From Onstottus_B sp049273855 (lineage in GTDB: Bacteria > Acidobacteriota > Blastocatellia > UBA7656), in contig JBASRN010000022.1 in NCBI GenBank assembly GCA_049273855.1, positions 15,888 through 79,887 on the forward strand: a DNA stretch of 64,000 nucleotides. Direction: 5' to 3'. Both the position numbers and the translations under genes were made by a program. The notes beneath the pieces are model-generated. The model was not told the DNA's origin, did not search any database, and saw nothing but the letters and a program-made list of their open reading frames with translations. The first letter of the stretch is position 1; each line of letters begins with the position of its first letter. Positions 7,870-16,799 of this stretch are shown here, in pieces.

Positions 7870-9993
7870 ATGTCAGAGAGAGCAGAAAAGAGACCATTGT
7901 TCGATGCGCCGATCGTCCGGCGGGCCATCAAAGACGCATTCGTAAAGTTGGACCCGCGACAGGTAGCGAAGAACCCGGTGATGTTTGTGGTCGAGATCGG
8001 CAGCATCCTCACAACGCTGCTTATCATTCGCGACATCGCGCAGGGCCACACCGGCAACTTGCTCTTCACCGTGCAGGTGACGCTGTGGCTGTGGTTCACA
8101 GTCTTGTTTGCGAACTTCGCCGAAGCGATGGCAGAAGGCCGAGGCAAGGCTCAGGCCGAGACGTTGCGGAGGGCCAAAACCGAAACGATTGCCAATCGCA
8201 TCATCGGGGATTTGAGCCTCGGGGTCGAGTGGGTGAAGACCGAGCACGTACCCGCGCCGCAACTTCGCAAGGACGATATTGTGCTCGTTCACGCGGGAGA
8301 GTTTATACCCGGGGATGGCGAGGTAATCGAAGGCGTAGCGTCGGTTGACGAATCAGCCATAACTGGCGAGAGTGCGCCGGTCATTCGTGAGTCGGGAGGA
8401 GACCGCTCTGCGGTCACCGGCGGCACGAAAGTGATCTCCGACTGGATTAAGGTCCGAATCACTTCGAACCCTGGAGAGACATTCCTCGATCGAATGATTG
8501 CGCTGGTAGAAGGCGCGGAACGTCAGAAGACTCCAAATGAGATCGCGCTGAACATCCTTCTCGCCGGACTGACGATCATCTTCCTGCTTGCCGTCGTCAC
8601 GCTTTTGCCTTACGCCATCTACAGCGTGAACGCTTCGGACCCCGCGGCCGGGTTCGCTCCGTCGTCACCGCCGTCGGTCACGGTGCTTGTGGCGTTGCTT
8701 GTCTGTTTGATCCCGACCACGATCGGCGGCCTGCTCTCAGCGATCGGCATCGCGGGAATGGACCGGTTGATTCAACACAACGTGTTGGCGATGTCCGGTC
8801 GGGCGGTCGAAGCGGCGGGCGACGTCAACACGCTGCTGCTTGACAAGACGGGCACAATCACGCTTGGCAATCGGCAGGCGGTCGAGTTCATCGCCATGAA
8901 TGGAGTATCGGAGAGAGAGTTGGCCGATGCCGCACAGCTCTCGAGCCTGTCGGACGAAACACCCGAAGGCCGGTCGATAGTCGTGCTCGCCAAGTCAAAA
9001 TACAATCTCAGAGGCCGCGAACTGGCGGCCCACGAGGCCCAGTTCATCGCGTTTAGCGCCCAGACTCGAATGTCGGGAGTCAATATCAGTGGCCGCGCGA
9101 TTCGCAAGGGCGCGGTCGATGCGATTACTGAGTTTATCAACACCGAAGGCGGAGTAGTACCACCCGAGATGAAAGAGACCGTCGAGCGTATCGCACGATC
9201 GGGCGGTACGCCGCTCGCGGTCGCAGATCACAGTCATGCACTTGGGATCATCCATCTTAAGGACATCGTCAAGGGCGGAATGAAAGAGCGCTTTGATCAG
9301 CTAAGACGAATGGGGATCAAGACGGTGATGATCACCGGCGACAATCCGCTGACTGCCGCAGCCATCGCGCGCGAAGCGGGCGTTGACGATTTTCTCGCCG
9401 AAGCGAAGCCCGAAGACAAGATGGCGTTGATCAAACGCGAACAGCGTGAGGGCAAGCTTGTCGCAATGACCGGCGACGGAACCAACGATGCTCCAGCGCT
9501 CGCTCAAGCCGACGTCGGGGTAGCGATGAACACGGGCACGATGGCGGCCAAGGAAGCCGGCAACATGGTAGATCTGGATTCGAACCCGACCAAGCTGATC
9601 GAGGTCGTCGAGATCGGCAAGCAGTTGCTGATGACCCGCGGCGCTTTGACCACGTTCTCGATAGCCAACGACATTGCCAAATACTTCGCGATCATCCCGG
9701 CTATGTTCTCGACGCTATACGCGCTGGCCGGGTCGAAGTCCGGTCCCCTCGCGGCGCTTAACATCATGCGGCTCGAAACGCCCGAGTCGGCGATTCTATC
9801 GGCGGTGATCTTCAACGCCCTGATCATTGTCGCTCTGATTCCGCTCGCGCTGCGCGGTATAAAGTATCGCCCGATGGGCGCGGCAGCGGTGCTTCGACGT
9901 AATCTGTGGATCTACGGGTTTGGTGGAATCGTCATACCGTTCGTCGGGATCAAGATCATCGATCTGATCATCACCGCAGGCGGCCTGGCGTGA
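7870..9993 (+). CDS. kdpB: KdpB, P-type ATPase subunit
   Basis: A 707-aa catalytic subunit that hydrolyses ATP for K+ uptake. It shows the actuator motif TGES (SAITGESAPV), the phosphorylation site LLLDKTGTIT with Asp325, the nucleotide-binding KGA motif (RKGAVDAI) and the hinge GDGTNDAPALAQADVGVAM. The N-terminal helices and the membrane segment VALLVCLIPTTIGGLLSAIG are typical of KdpB. The C-terminal membrane helices are complete. It is followed by kdpC after 18 bp. Confidence 0.97.
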   Translation: MSERAEKRPLFDAPIVRRAIKDAFVKLDPRQVAKNPVMFVVEIGSILTTLLIIRDIAQGHTGNLLFTVQVTLWLWFTVLFANFAEAMAEGRGKAQAETLRRAKTETIANRIIGDLSLGVEWVKTEHVPAPQLRKDDIVLVHAGEFIPGDGEVIEGVASVDESAITGESAPVIRESGGDRSAVTGGTKVISDWIKVRITSNPGETFLDRMIALVEGAERQKTPNEIALNILLAGLTIIFLLAVVTLLPYAIYSVNASDPAAGFAPSSPPSVTVLVALLVCLIPTTIGGLLSAIGIAGMDRLIQHNVLAMSGRAVEAAGDVNTLLLDKTGTITLGNRQAVEFIAMNGVSERELADAAQLSSLSDETPEGRSIVVLAKSKYNLRGRELAAHEAQFIAFSAQTRMSGVNISGRAIRKGAVDAITEFINTEGGVVPPEMKETVERIARSGGTPLAVADHSHALGIIHLKDIVKGGMKERFDQLRRMGIKTVMITGDNPLTAAAIAREAGVDDFLAEAKPEDKMALIKREQREGKLVAMTGDGTNDAPALAQADVGVAMNTGTMAAKEAGNMVDLDSNPTKLIEVVEIGKQLLMTRGALTTFSIANDIAKYFAIIPAMFSTLYALAGSKSGPLAALNIMRLETPESAILSAVIFNALIIVALIPLALRGIKYRPMGAAAVLRRNLWIYGFGGIVIPFVGIKIIDLIITAGGLA

Positions 9994-10011
9994 TAATGGC
10001 AGGACAAAGAT

Positions 10012-10605
10012 ATGAACATACTCAAACAGATTTATCCGGCGTTCGCGATGACCGTTGTGCTCACGGTGCTTCTCGGAGTCATCTACCCGTTGGCTGTCAC
10101 CGGACTTGCGCAGGTGATGTTCCCCGCGAAGGCGGGCGGCAGCCTTATCGAAAAGGATGGCAAGATCATTGGATCGAGCTTGATCGGCCAGCCATTCACC
10201 GGACCGGGCTATTTTCATTCGCGGGCTTCCGCGGCGGGGAGCGGCTACGACGCGACCGCTTCGGCCGGAACCAATCTTGGGCCGACCAATCAGAAGCTCA
10301 TGGACAACGTCAAGACCGCGGCGGAATCATTGCGAGAAGAGAATCCCGAATCGCCGATACCGATCGACCTGGTAACGACTTCGGCATCGGGACTCGATCC
10401 GCATATCACCCCGGCGGCGGCTGAGTTTCAAGTTCCGCGCATCGCCAAACAGCGAGGCATGATCGCGGAAGAGGTGCGCAGGCTTGTGCGTGAGCACACT
10501 GAAGGGAGACAGTTCAGCTTGCTTGGCGAGCCGCGCGTCAACGTGCTCGAGTTAAACCTCGAGCTTGACGCGATTCGTCCAATGGCGAGGGCGTCGTCTC
10601 GATGA
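10012..10605 (+). CDS. kdpC: KdpC, K+-transporting ATPase C chain
   Basis: A 197-aa protein with one N-terminal membrane helix (TVVLTVLLGVIYPLAVTGLA) and an exported soluble domain. Family motifs are GQPFTGPGYFHSRASAAGSGYDA, shown in part, then SGLDPHITPAAAEFQVPRIA and a C-terminal LGEPRVNVLELNLELD. KdpC raises the ATP affinity of KdpB. Length is normal. Confidence 0.96.
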   Translation: MNILKQIYPAFAMTVVLTVLLGVIYPLAVTGLAQVMFPAKAGGSLIEKDGKIIGSSLIGQPFTGPGYFHSRASAAGSGYDATASAGTNLGPTNQKLMDNVKTAAESLREENPESPIPIDLVTTSASGLDPHITPAAAEFQVPRIAKQRGMIAEEVRRLVREHTEGRQFSLLGEPRVNVLELNLELDAIRPMARASSR

Positions 10606-10644
10606 TCAAGAACTCGAGTCCTTGAAACAATAATAAACTGACAA

Positions 10645-12504
10645 ATGAACAACCTGACAAGAAAGCTCGCGTTCAGCTACGGCCTGCTGATCATCGTGAT
10701 CTTCGCGGTGAGCGCATGGAACATCTATCATCTCGTGCATCTCGGCCGCGCGATCGACGTCATCCTGATCAACAACTACAAGAGCATCGTCGCCGCCGAG
10801 AACATGAAGGAAGCGCTCGAGCGCCAGGACTCGGCCGCGATGTTCTTCATCGCCAGCCACACCGAACAGGCGCGCCAACAGTTCGAGGACAACGCTGCGA
10901 AGTTCGACCGAGAGTATCAGATAGCGGAGAGCAACCTGACCGAGCCGGGCGAGGACGAGATCACTGCCGATATTGAGACCAGGTACCGAACCTACCGGGC
11001 TGACCTCAATAGCTTTCTCTCTTCCTCTAGGCCGATGGCGGGCGGCGAGTTGTCAGCCGTTTACTTCGGCCGGCTTGGTCCCGATTTTCTGGCACTGAAG
11101 AACAGAATCGACGACCTGCTTCGTTTGAACCAGCAGGCGATGTTGAGGGCCAACGACAGCGCGATCGCGGTTTCCAGGCGTGCTGAGATATCCACCGGGC
11201 TGATGGCCGTGCTCGCTCTGACCCTTGCGGTCATCTTCGCGTGGCGCTTTACAAAGTACGTCGTTTCACCCATCTCCGCTCTGACCGATAAGGCGAGGCG
11301 GATCGGAGAAGGCGACCTCGACCAGTACATCGATACCTCTTCGCGGGACGAGATTGGAGTGCTGGCGTCCGAGTTCAATCGAATGGCTGCGCGTTTGCGC
11401 AACGTTCGCAAATCTGACTATGGGCGGCTGCTTGTCGAGCAAAAGAAATCCGACGCGGTAATCGATTCGATCTACGAACCGGTGATCGTGACTGACGCGC
11501 AAGGCCAGGTGATAAAGATAAACAACGCGGGCCGTCAATTGTTCGACGGTTCGGCGGTCAACGGTCATGGCGGCGAGTTCAGGCTTTCAGGAGTCGCCGG
11601 AGGCGATTTGATATTGCGAGCGGTTCGCGCTGCGATCGGTATGCAACGTCCAGTCGCCGCTGAAGACTCCGCAGCTCTCGTTCCGCTAAGAGTCGGCGGA
11701 ACAGAACGAAGTTTCCGGCTGCGAGCGACACCGATGCGCGATTCGGACGGCCACCTGCTCGGCGCGGTCACCGTGCTGGAGGACATTACAGCGATGGCTG
11801 AACTGGACAAGCTAAAGACTCAGTTTATCTCGGTTGCTTCGGCAAAGCTCAAAGAGCCGCTTCGCTCAGTGCAGCTTGCGCTTCATGCGGTGATAGAAGG
11901 CCGCGCCGGTGAGTTGAACGAACAGCAGACCTCTATGCTCGAAGACGCGCGCGAGAACGCCGACCACCTCGATGAGCTCATTCGGGATTTGCTCGAGCTT
12001 GCAGAGATCGAATCAGGCGTGCTCAGACTGACGACCGAACGGCTGCGCCCCGTTGAATTGGCTCGCGATGCCGTGCAGCGATTTCAGTTTGCCGCTGAGA
12101 GCCAGCATATCAAGATCGAGAACAATGTCTGGCCGGATCTGGGGTGGGTCATCGGGGATCGGAAGGCAGTCGCGCGGATTCTTGAGAATCTGTTGTCGAA
12201 TGCGATACGTCACACGCCGCGCGACGGAAAAGTCACCATTCAAGCTACAGAGCGGGTGGGCCGTGTATTGTTCAGCGTCTGCGACACTGGTGAAGGCATT
12301 CCCGAGGGTCAGCTCCCGGCCTTGTTCGCGCGGTTTGTTCAGGTAAGTGGCGATGCGGGCGGCACGGGTCTGGGGCTTGCGCTTGTGAAAAGGCTTGTCG
12401 AGGCTCAAGGCGGACAAGTCAGCGTCGAAAGCCGCGTCGGAGAAGGCTCGACCTTCAGCTTCACGTTACCAGTTGGCGGCCCGTCGAGCGTAAAACGAGC
12501 ATAA
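10645..12504 (+). CDS. Histidine-kinase-like protein with H-box His replaced by Ala (HAMP, PAS, HATPase)
   Basis: A 619-aa membrane protein with two transmembrane helices (about 10-30 and 180-200) flanking a helical periplasmic domain. HAMP (VVSPISALTDKARRIGEGDL), PAS (about 265-385), a dimerisation helix and an intact ATPase domain follow: N-box ILENLLSNAIRHTP, G1 CDTGEGIP, G2 GGTGLGLAL. The H-box reads SVASAKLKEPLRSV where kinases have S-H-E-L-R-T-P-L. Residue 400 is Ala (codon GCA 11842-11844), and E, R and T are also changed. It should bind ATP and dimerise but cannot autophosphorylate on the usual His. Its position between kdpC and the split kdpD suggests a non-catalytic modulator of the Kdp kinase. 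Confidence 0.85.
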   Translation: MNNLTRKLAFSYGLLIIVIFAVSAWNIYHLVHLGRAIDVILINNYKSIVAAENMKEALERQDSAAMFFIASHTEQARQQFEDNAAKFDREYQIAESNLTEPGEDEITADIETRYRTYRADLNSFLSSSRPMAGGELSAVYFGRLGPDFLALKNRIDDLLRLNQQAMLRANDSAIAVSRRAEISTGLMAVLALTLAVIFAWRFTKYVVSPISALTDKARRIGEGDLDQYIDTSSRDEIGVLASEFNRMAARLRNVRKSDYGRLLVEQKKSDAVIDSIYEPVIVTDAQGQVIKINNAGRQLFDGSAVNGHGGEFRLSGVAGGDLILRAVRAAIGMQRPVAAEDSAALVPLRVGGTERSFRLRATPMRDSDGHLLGAVTVLEDITAMAELDKLKTQFISVASAKLKEPLRSVQLALHAVIEGRAGELNEQQTSMLEDARENADHLDELIRDLLELAEIESGVLRLTTERLRPVELARDAVQRFQFAAESQHIKIENNVWPDLGWVIGDRKAVARILENLLSNAIRHTPRDGKVTIQATERVGRVLFSVCDTGEGIPEGQLPALFARFVQVSGDAGGTGLGLALVKRLVEAQGGQVSVESRVGEGSTFSFTLPVGGPSSVKRA

Positions 12505-12506
12505 TG

Positions 12507-12598
12507 TACGGACGGGTCTCCGTGCCCGCCCCTTAATGCGACGTCTTACGATTTCGACGCTGTGCGCATCAAGGGGCGGGCACGGAGGCCCGCCCGTA
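12507..12598. repeat. REP-like palindromic element, 92 bp
   Basis: The left arm starts TACGGACGGGTCTCCGTGCC (12507-12526) and continues CGCCCCTTAATGCG. The right arm (12565-12598) is its near-perfect reverse complement and ends GCCCGCCCGTA. A short unpaired centre remains. This GC-rich, gene-internal-operon palindrome has the form of a dispersed REP/REPIN element. It lies between the pseudokinase and the kdpD sensor half. Confidence 0.75.
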
Positions 12599-12641
12599 AA
12601 GTCGTTGTCAATCTGATCGTTCAGGAGAGCTAGAGGAGAGG

Positions 12642-13787
12642 ATGAGCCAGGTTGTTGATGCGCGACCGAAGCCGGAATCGCTGCTCGCAAAAGAGGAGCA
12701 GGCGAGGCGCGCGCGGCTGCGCATCTACATCGGAGCAGCTCCCGGCGTTGGCAAGACTTACCAGATACTCGAAGATGCTCATCAGCTCAAAAAGCAGGGC
12801 CTTGACATCGTCATCGGGTTTATCGAACCTCACGGGCGCGTCGAAACCGAGGCGCTGGTCGGCAACCTCGAATGCGTGCCGCTTCTCCGCATCGAATACC
12901 GGGGCGTCACTCTCGAAGAAATGGACGTCGAGGCGGTGATCGCGCGAAGGCCGCAAATCGCAATCGTCGACGAACTGGCACACACCAACGCGCCCGGCTC
13001 GAGAAACAAAAAACGCTACGAAGACGTGCTTGAAATCCTCGATGCAGGAATCTCAGTTATCACTGCGGTGAACGTGCAGCACATGGAATCGCTCAACGAT
13101 GCCATCGCTCGAATCACCGGGGTTCGGGTACGCGAGGCGATACCGGACTACTTCTTGCGGCGGGCCGATGAGGTGGTGAACGTTGACGTATCCGTGGACA
13201 CGCTGCGAACGCGGCTCAGACAGGGCAAGATCTACAACGTCGAAAAGATCGAGCAGGCGCTTGCCAACTTCTTCCGGAAGGGCAATCTGTCCGCCCTTCG
13301 GGAGCTGGCTTTGCGGCAGGTAGCCGAAGATCAGGCAGCCAAGGCGCACGACTACCGCGAGCGCGAAGGTTTGGAGCAGGCTGCGATTCCCGAAAAGGTC
13401 ATGGTCTGCATGGCATCGCGTCGCAGCGCGAAGAGGCTGTTACGAACCGGTTCGCGCATTGCCGGACGGCTTGCGTCGGACTGGTTTGCCGTCTATGTCG
13501 AGACGCCGCGCGACGAACTCGGACGCATTGATCCAGCAGATCACGCATCGCTGATGGAGAACATCAGACTCGCCGAGGAGTTGGGAGCCACCGTTGTAAA
13601 GCTCAAGGCGCGGCGTGTGGCGGATGCGCTGATCGAGTTCGCGCGCCGCGAAGGTATCACTCATGTTGTATTCGGCCAGTCGGCCCGGTCGCGATGGGAC
13701 ATCCTGCTCCACGGCTCGGTGATCAATCGCTTCTTGAGCGAGGTGCGTGGCGCGACTGTGCAGGTCGTCCCACATCGAGATGAGTAG
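12642..13787 (+). CDS. kdpD: KdpD N-terminal half: KdpD sensor domain plus Usp domain, free-standing
   Basis: A 381-aa soluble protein with a Walker A GAAPGVGKT at residues 31-39, a Walker B-like IAIVDELAHTNAPGSRN, and the KdpD-sensor motif VITAVNVQHMESLNDAI, giving residues 1 to about 235. A universal-stress-protein domain follows (VMVCMASRRSAKRLLRTG ... HVVFGQSARSRWDILLHGSV). In E. coli these are fused to the DUF4118 kinase, which here is a separate gene at 858. The protein ends just where the membrane part would begin. It closes the kdp operon, so pump, pseudokinase and sensor half are co-expressed while the kinase half is transcribed with kdpE. Confidence 0.93.
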   Translation: MSQVVDARPKPESLLAKEEQARRARLRIYIGAAPGVGKTYQILEDAHQLKKQGLDIVIGFIEPHGRVETEALVGNLECVPLLRIEYRGVTLEEMDVEAVIARRPQIAIVDELAHTNAPGSRNKKRYEDVLEILDAGISVITAVNVQHMESLNDAIARITGVRVREAIPDYFLRRADEVVNVDVSVDTLRTRLRQGKIYNVEKIEQALANFFRKGNLSALRELALRQVAEDQAAKAHDYREREGLEQAAIPEKVMVCMASRRSAKRLLRTGSRIAGRLASDWFAVYVETPRDELGRIDPADHASLMENIRLAEELGATVVKLKARRVADALIEFARREGITHVVFGQSARSRWDILLHGSVINRFLSEVRGATVQVVPHRDE

Positions 13788-13818
13788 CCACAATTGACCC
13801 TCGCCATACGTCCCTTCC

Positions 13819-13857
13819 CTTACGAATTCCTTATAGATCTTTTACGCCATCCTTACG
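13819..13857 (+). promoter_or_regulatory. Second putative KdpE box: four TTAY repeats at 11-bp spacing
   Basis: TTAC 13820, TTAT 13831, TTAC 13842 and TTAC 13853 repeat at exactly 11 bp, with the same flanks as at 2883-2921 (CTTACGAA, CTTTTACR, CTTACGCGC). TATACC at 13866-13871 is a good -10 about 9 bp downstream. It precedes the zinc-ribbon gene and the APC permease, which links them to the kdp regulon. Confidence 0.62.
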
Positions 13858-13953
13858 CGCCCCCCTATACCATTACACTTGAGACTTTTCTGTCAGCCGC
13901 AAATCGCCTTCGCTCATTTACGGTCGACTGAAAGAGAGAAACCTCTCGCGTTT

Positions 13954-14247
13954 ATGTTATCGGTCGGTCGCGAAATCAACATCGCAGCAAAGCGCTACAT
14001 CTGCCACCAGTGCGCCTGGGAAGGCGGTGGCTCCGAACTCTCGACCGGTTTGGTCAGGATTAGCCAAAGCGATTTATATCTTTACGCATACCGATGTCCG
14101 GAGTGCGGCAGCAATTCCGTGGCCTTGAAGGGGAAGCTGCTGCCGTTCCGTTCGCGCGTCGCGTCTGCCTCGCGCGACCGCGTTGGACTACGCGAAGACC
14201 AGGCGACTCAGCCTGAAGTCAAAGCGGAGAAAACACATCGCTCATGA
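13954..14247 (+). CDS. Small zinc-ribbon protein coupled to the permease gene
   Basis: A 97-aa protein from ATG 13954. An in-frame TTG at 13879 lies almost at the predicted transcription start and is unlikely. Two CxxC pairs about 35 residues apart (YICHQCAWEG and YRCPECGSNS) form a zinc ribbon, followed by a basic tail. Its stop overlaps the permease start (ATGA at 14244-14247), so the two are translationally coupled and probably act together, perhaps as a cytoplasmic regulator or partner of the transporter. No named family. Confidence 0.6.
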   Translation: MLSVGREINIAAKRYICHQCAWEGGGSELSTGLVRISQSDLYLYAYRCPECGSNSVALKGKLLPFRSRVASASRDRVGLREDQATQPEVKAEKTHRS

Positions 14248-16655
14248 AAACAAAGGTATCCACGGCGGCTCCGAGCGCCGTTCAGAGTCAAACTCGAATC
14301 AGGGTTGTCGTCGCGACGACCGTGATGCTTTCGTTTATTTCTTTCTGGCGCGCCGCGGCAATCGTGTTGAACGACCTCGGCTCGTCGGCTTTTTATGTCG
14401 GCGGTATCGCCGAGAAAGCCGTCGGCCCTGCCGCGCCGTGGTTCATTCTCGGAGTAATGCTCTTTTCCTATGCGGTGCGAGCCGTCTATGTCGAATCGTG
14501 CGCGATGTTCACACGCGGCGGCGTGTATCGTGTCGTCAAGGAAGCGATGGGCGGGAACCTTGCGAAGCTCTCCGTTTCGGCGCTGATGTTTGACTATATC
14601 TTGACCGGCCCGATCTCAGGAGTGTCGGCAGGTCAGTACATCGTCGGCCTTGCGGCACAGGCTTCAACCTATCTGGGGCGCCCGTGGAGCCCTGATCCCT
14701 CAACGGTAAACCTGATAGCCGCGGGGATCGCGGTTTTGATCACGATCTATTTCTGGCGGCGCAATACCAAAGGCCTTCACGAATCGTCGGGCGATGCGTT
14801 GAAGATCATGTATGTTACTACCGCGATGGTAGTGATGCTGATCGTTTGGGCGGGCTTCACGATACTGACCCAGCCGGAAAAGCAGAGACTGCCGCCGTCG
14901 CCGTCGCCGCAGAATCTGGCATTCAATCACGATGCCGTCGGCTGGCTGCCCCAGATCGCGCCAAAGGCCTTTGAAGAACTCCCGACCGAGGCGGCGCCCG
15001 CGGATTCCGCTGCGCCGGAGCGGGCGGCGGTTGAACCGCGATACGGAATCATCCCAAACGCGGGAGCGTTGCTTGGGCTAATCGGAATTCTGATCGCCTT
15101 CGGTCATTCGTTCCTCGCCATGTCAGGCGAAGAGTCGCTTGCCCAGGTGAACCGCGAGCTCGAATACCCCAAGCACAAAAACCTGATGCGAGCGGGGCTG
15201 GTGATCTTTGTGTACTCGCTGCTGTTTACGTCTCTGGTCTCATTTTTCGCCTACGCAATAATTCCGGACGGCGTGCGTCCTGTGTATTTGGATAACATGA
15301 TAAGCGGCATTTCGGTCTATCTGGTGGGGCCGATGCCGCTAAAGCTTTTGTTCCAGGCGTTCATCGTGATCGTGGGGTTTCTGATGCTAGCCGGCGCGAT
15401 CAACACTTCGATCATCGGGTCTAACGGCGTGCTGAATCGCGTCTCGGAGGACGGTGTGCTAACCCCGTGGTTCCGCGCGCCGCACAAGAAATACGGCACC
15501 ACGTTTCGAATGATCAACCTGATCGTGTTGCTGCAACTGGCGGCGATCGTGGCCTCGCGGGGGAACACCTATACTCTCGGCGAAGCGTACGCGTTTGGAG
15601 TCATCTGGTCGTTTGCCTTCAAAGCGCTGGCAGTGCTGGTGCTTCGCTTTAAGGACAAATCGCATCGCGAGTGGAAGGTCCCGCTTAACATCAACCTTGC
15701 CGGGAACGAGCTCCCAGTCGCGCTCGGAATAATCACCGTTCTGCTGTTCTCCGTAGCCGGCATCAATCTGGTCACCAAGGAAGTGGCTACCGTCGCGGGC
15801 GTGGCTTTCACGATCGTGTTCTTTTCGATCTTCACGATTTCTGAGCGCATCAACGAACGAAAGCTCGATCGCTCACTGTCGGCGCTCGATCAGTTCAAGC
15901 TGAGTTACGAGCAGGAGGTAAGTCTTGCAACCGTCCACGCGCGGCCGGGCAGCGTGCTTGTTGCCGTGCGAGACACCAACACGCTCTCCCATCTCGATCG
16001 TGCGCTGGCTGAGACCGACGTCGAAGAACGGGACATCGTGGTGATGACGGTCAGGCTGATTCAAGGACCCGATGCCGGCGAGCGCGACTTGTATGACGCT
16101 ACGGTGTTCACCGATTACGAGCAGCGGCTGTTTACAAAAGTCGTCGCACTCGCCGAAAAACACGGCAAACCGGTCAACCTTCTGGTCGTTCCATCAAACA
16201 ACGTCTTCGATGCAGTAGCTCAGACCGTGCTGCTTTTGGACGCCGGCGAAATAGTCGCAGGGCTCTCGGCCAAGATATCGGCGCAGGAGCAATCGCGGCA
16301 GCTGGGCCGAGCGTGGGAACGACTGCCGGAAATGCCTCGCCGGCAGGTGCGATTCAGGATTGCCGCACCCGGGAAGAGCGAGCAGATCTTCTACCTCGGT
16401 GCGCACGCGCCGCGTTTGACCGACGAAGATCTCGATCTCCTTCACAGAATATGGCTCGAAGTCAGCAAGGTCCCAGCCCGTCGCAAGGTTCATCATCGCG
16501 ACGTCGTGAGGGTGGCGCTCCAACGGCTCGAACGCGACCTGAGCGGCCAGACCGACGTGATGCTGGACTTTTACCGGATCGAGCATCGACCAACCGAACG
16601 GGAGGAAGCCGCGGTTTCGGAAGGTGCTCGCCCGGGTGGGGAGAAAAGAAAATAG
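14244..16655 (+). CDS. APC-superfamily permease with C-terminal cytosolic Usp-like domain
   Basis: An 803-aa protein. About 12 membrane helices occupy residues 20-540, starting with WRAAAIVLNDLGSSAFYVGG and including the conserved GHSFLAMSGEESLAQVNREL. The remaining 260 residues are cytosolic and begin with a strand pattern like a universal stress protein (GSVLVAVRDTNTLSHLDRAL). This is the layout of APC transporters such as KimA-type potassium permeases and some amino-acid permeases. The four-repeat box shared with the kdp operon suggests a potassium-related transporter. The substrate is inferred, since APC folds also carry amino acids. No frameshift or truncation is seen. Confidence 0.75.
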   Translation: MKTKVSTAAPSAVQSQTRIRVVVATTVMLSFISFWRAAAIVLNDLGSSAFYVGGIAEKAVGPAAPWFILGVMLFSYAVRAVYVESCAMFTRGGVYRVVKEAMGGNLAKLSVSALMFDYILTGPISGVSAGQYIVGLAAQASTYLGRPWSPDPSTVNLIAAGIAVLITIYFWRRNTKGLHESSGDALKIMYVTTAMVVMLIVWAGFTILTQPEKQRLPPSPSPQNLAFNHDAVGWLPQIAPKAFEELPTEAAPADSAAPERAAVEPRYGIIPNAGALLGLIGILIAFGHSFLAMSGEESLAQVNRELEYPKHKNLMRAGLVIFVYSLLFTSLVSFFAYAIIPDGVRPVYLDNMISGISVYLVGPMPLKLLFQAFIVIVGFLMLAGAINTSIIGSNGVLNRVSEDGVLTPWFRAPHKKYGTTFRMINLIVLLQLAAIVASRGNTYTLGEAYAFGVIWSFAFKALAVLVLRFKDKSHREWKVPLNINLAGNELPVALGIITVLLFSVAGINLVTKEVATVAGVAFTIVFFSIFTISERINERKLDRSLSALDQFKLSYEQEVSLATVHARPGSVLVAVRDTNTLSHLDRALAETDVEERDIVVMTVRLIQGPDAGERDLYDATVFTDYEQRLFTKVVALAEKHGKPVNLLVVPSNNVFDAVAQTVLLLDAGEIVAGLSAKISAQEQSRQLGRAWERLPEMPRRQVRFRIAAPGKSEQIFYLGAHAPRLTDEDLDLLHRIWLEVSKVPARRKVHHRDVVRVALQRLERDLSGQTDVMLDFYRIEHRPTEREEAAVSEGARPGGEKRK

Positions 16656-16799
16656 TGGATTCTTGGCAAGGCAAGGAGCTGCACGGCTTTGCGCGCACCA
16701 AATGACCCCCCGCCCGCGGGCAACCGATTGACGCCTCAAAATCATCCTGCCTAAGAAGCTTCAACACGAACCACTTAATCAACACTCCGGAGGAGTCAA

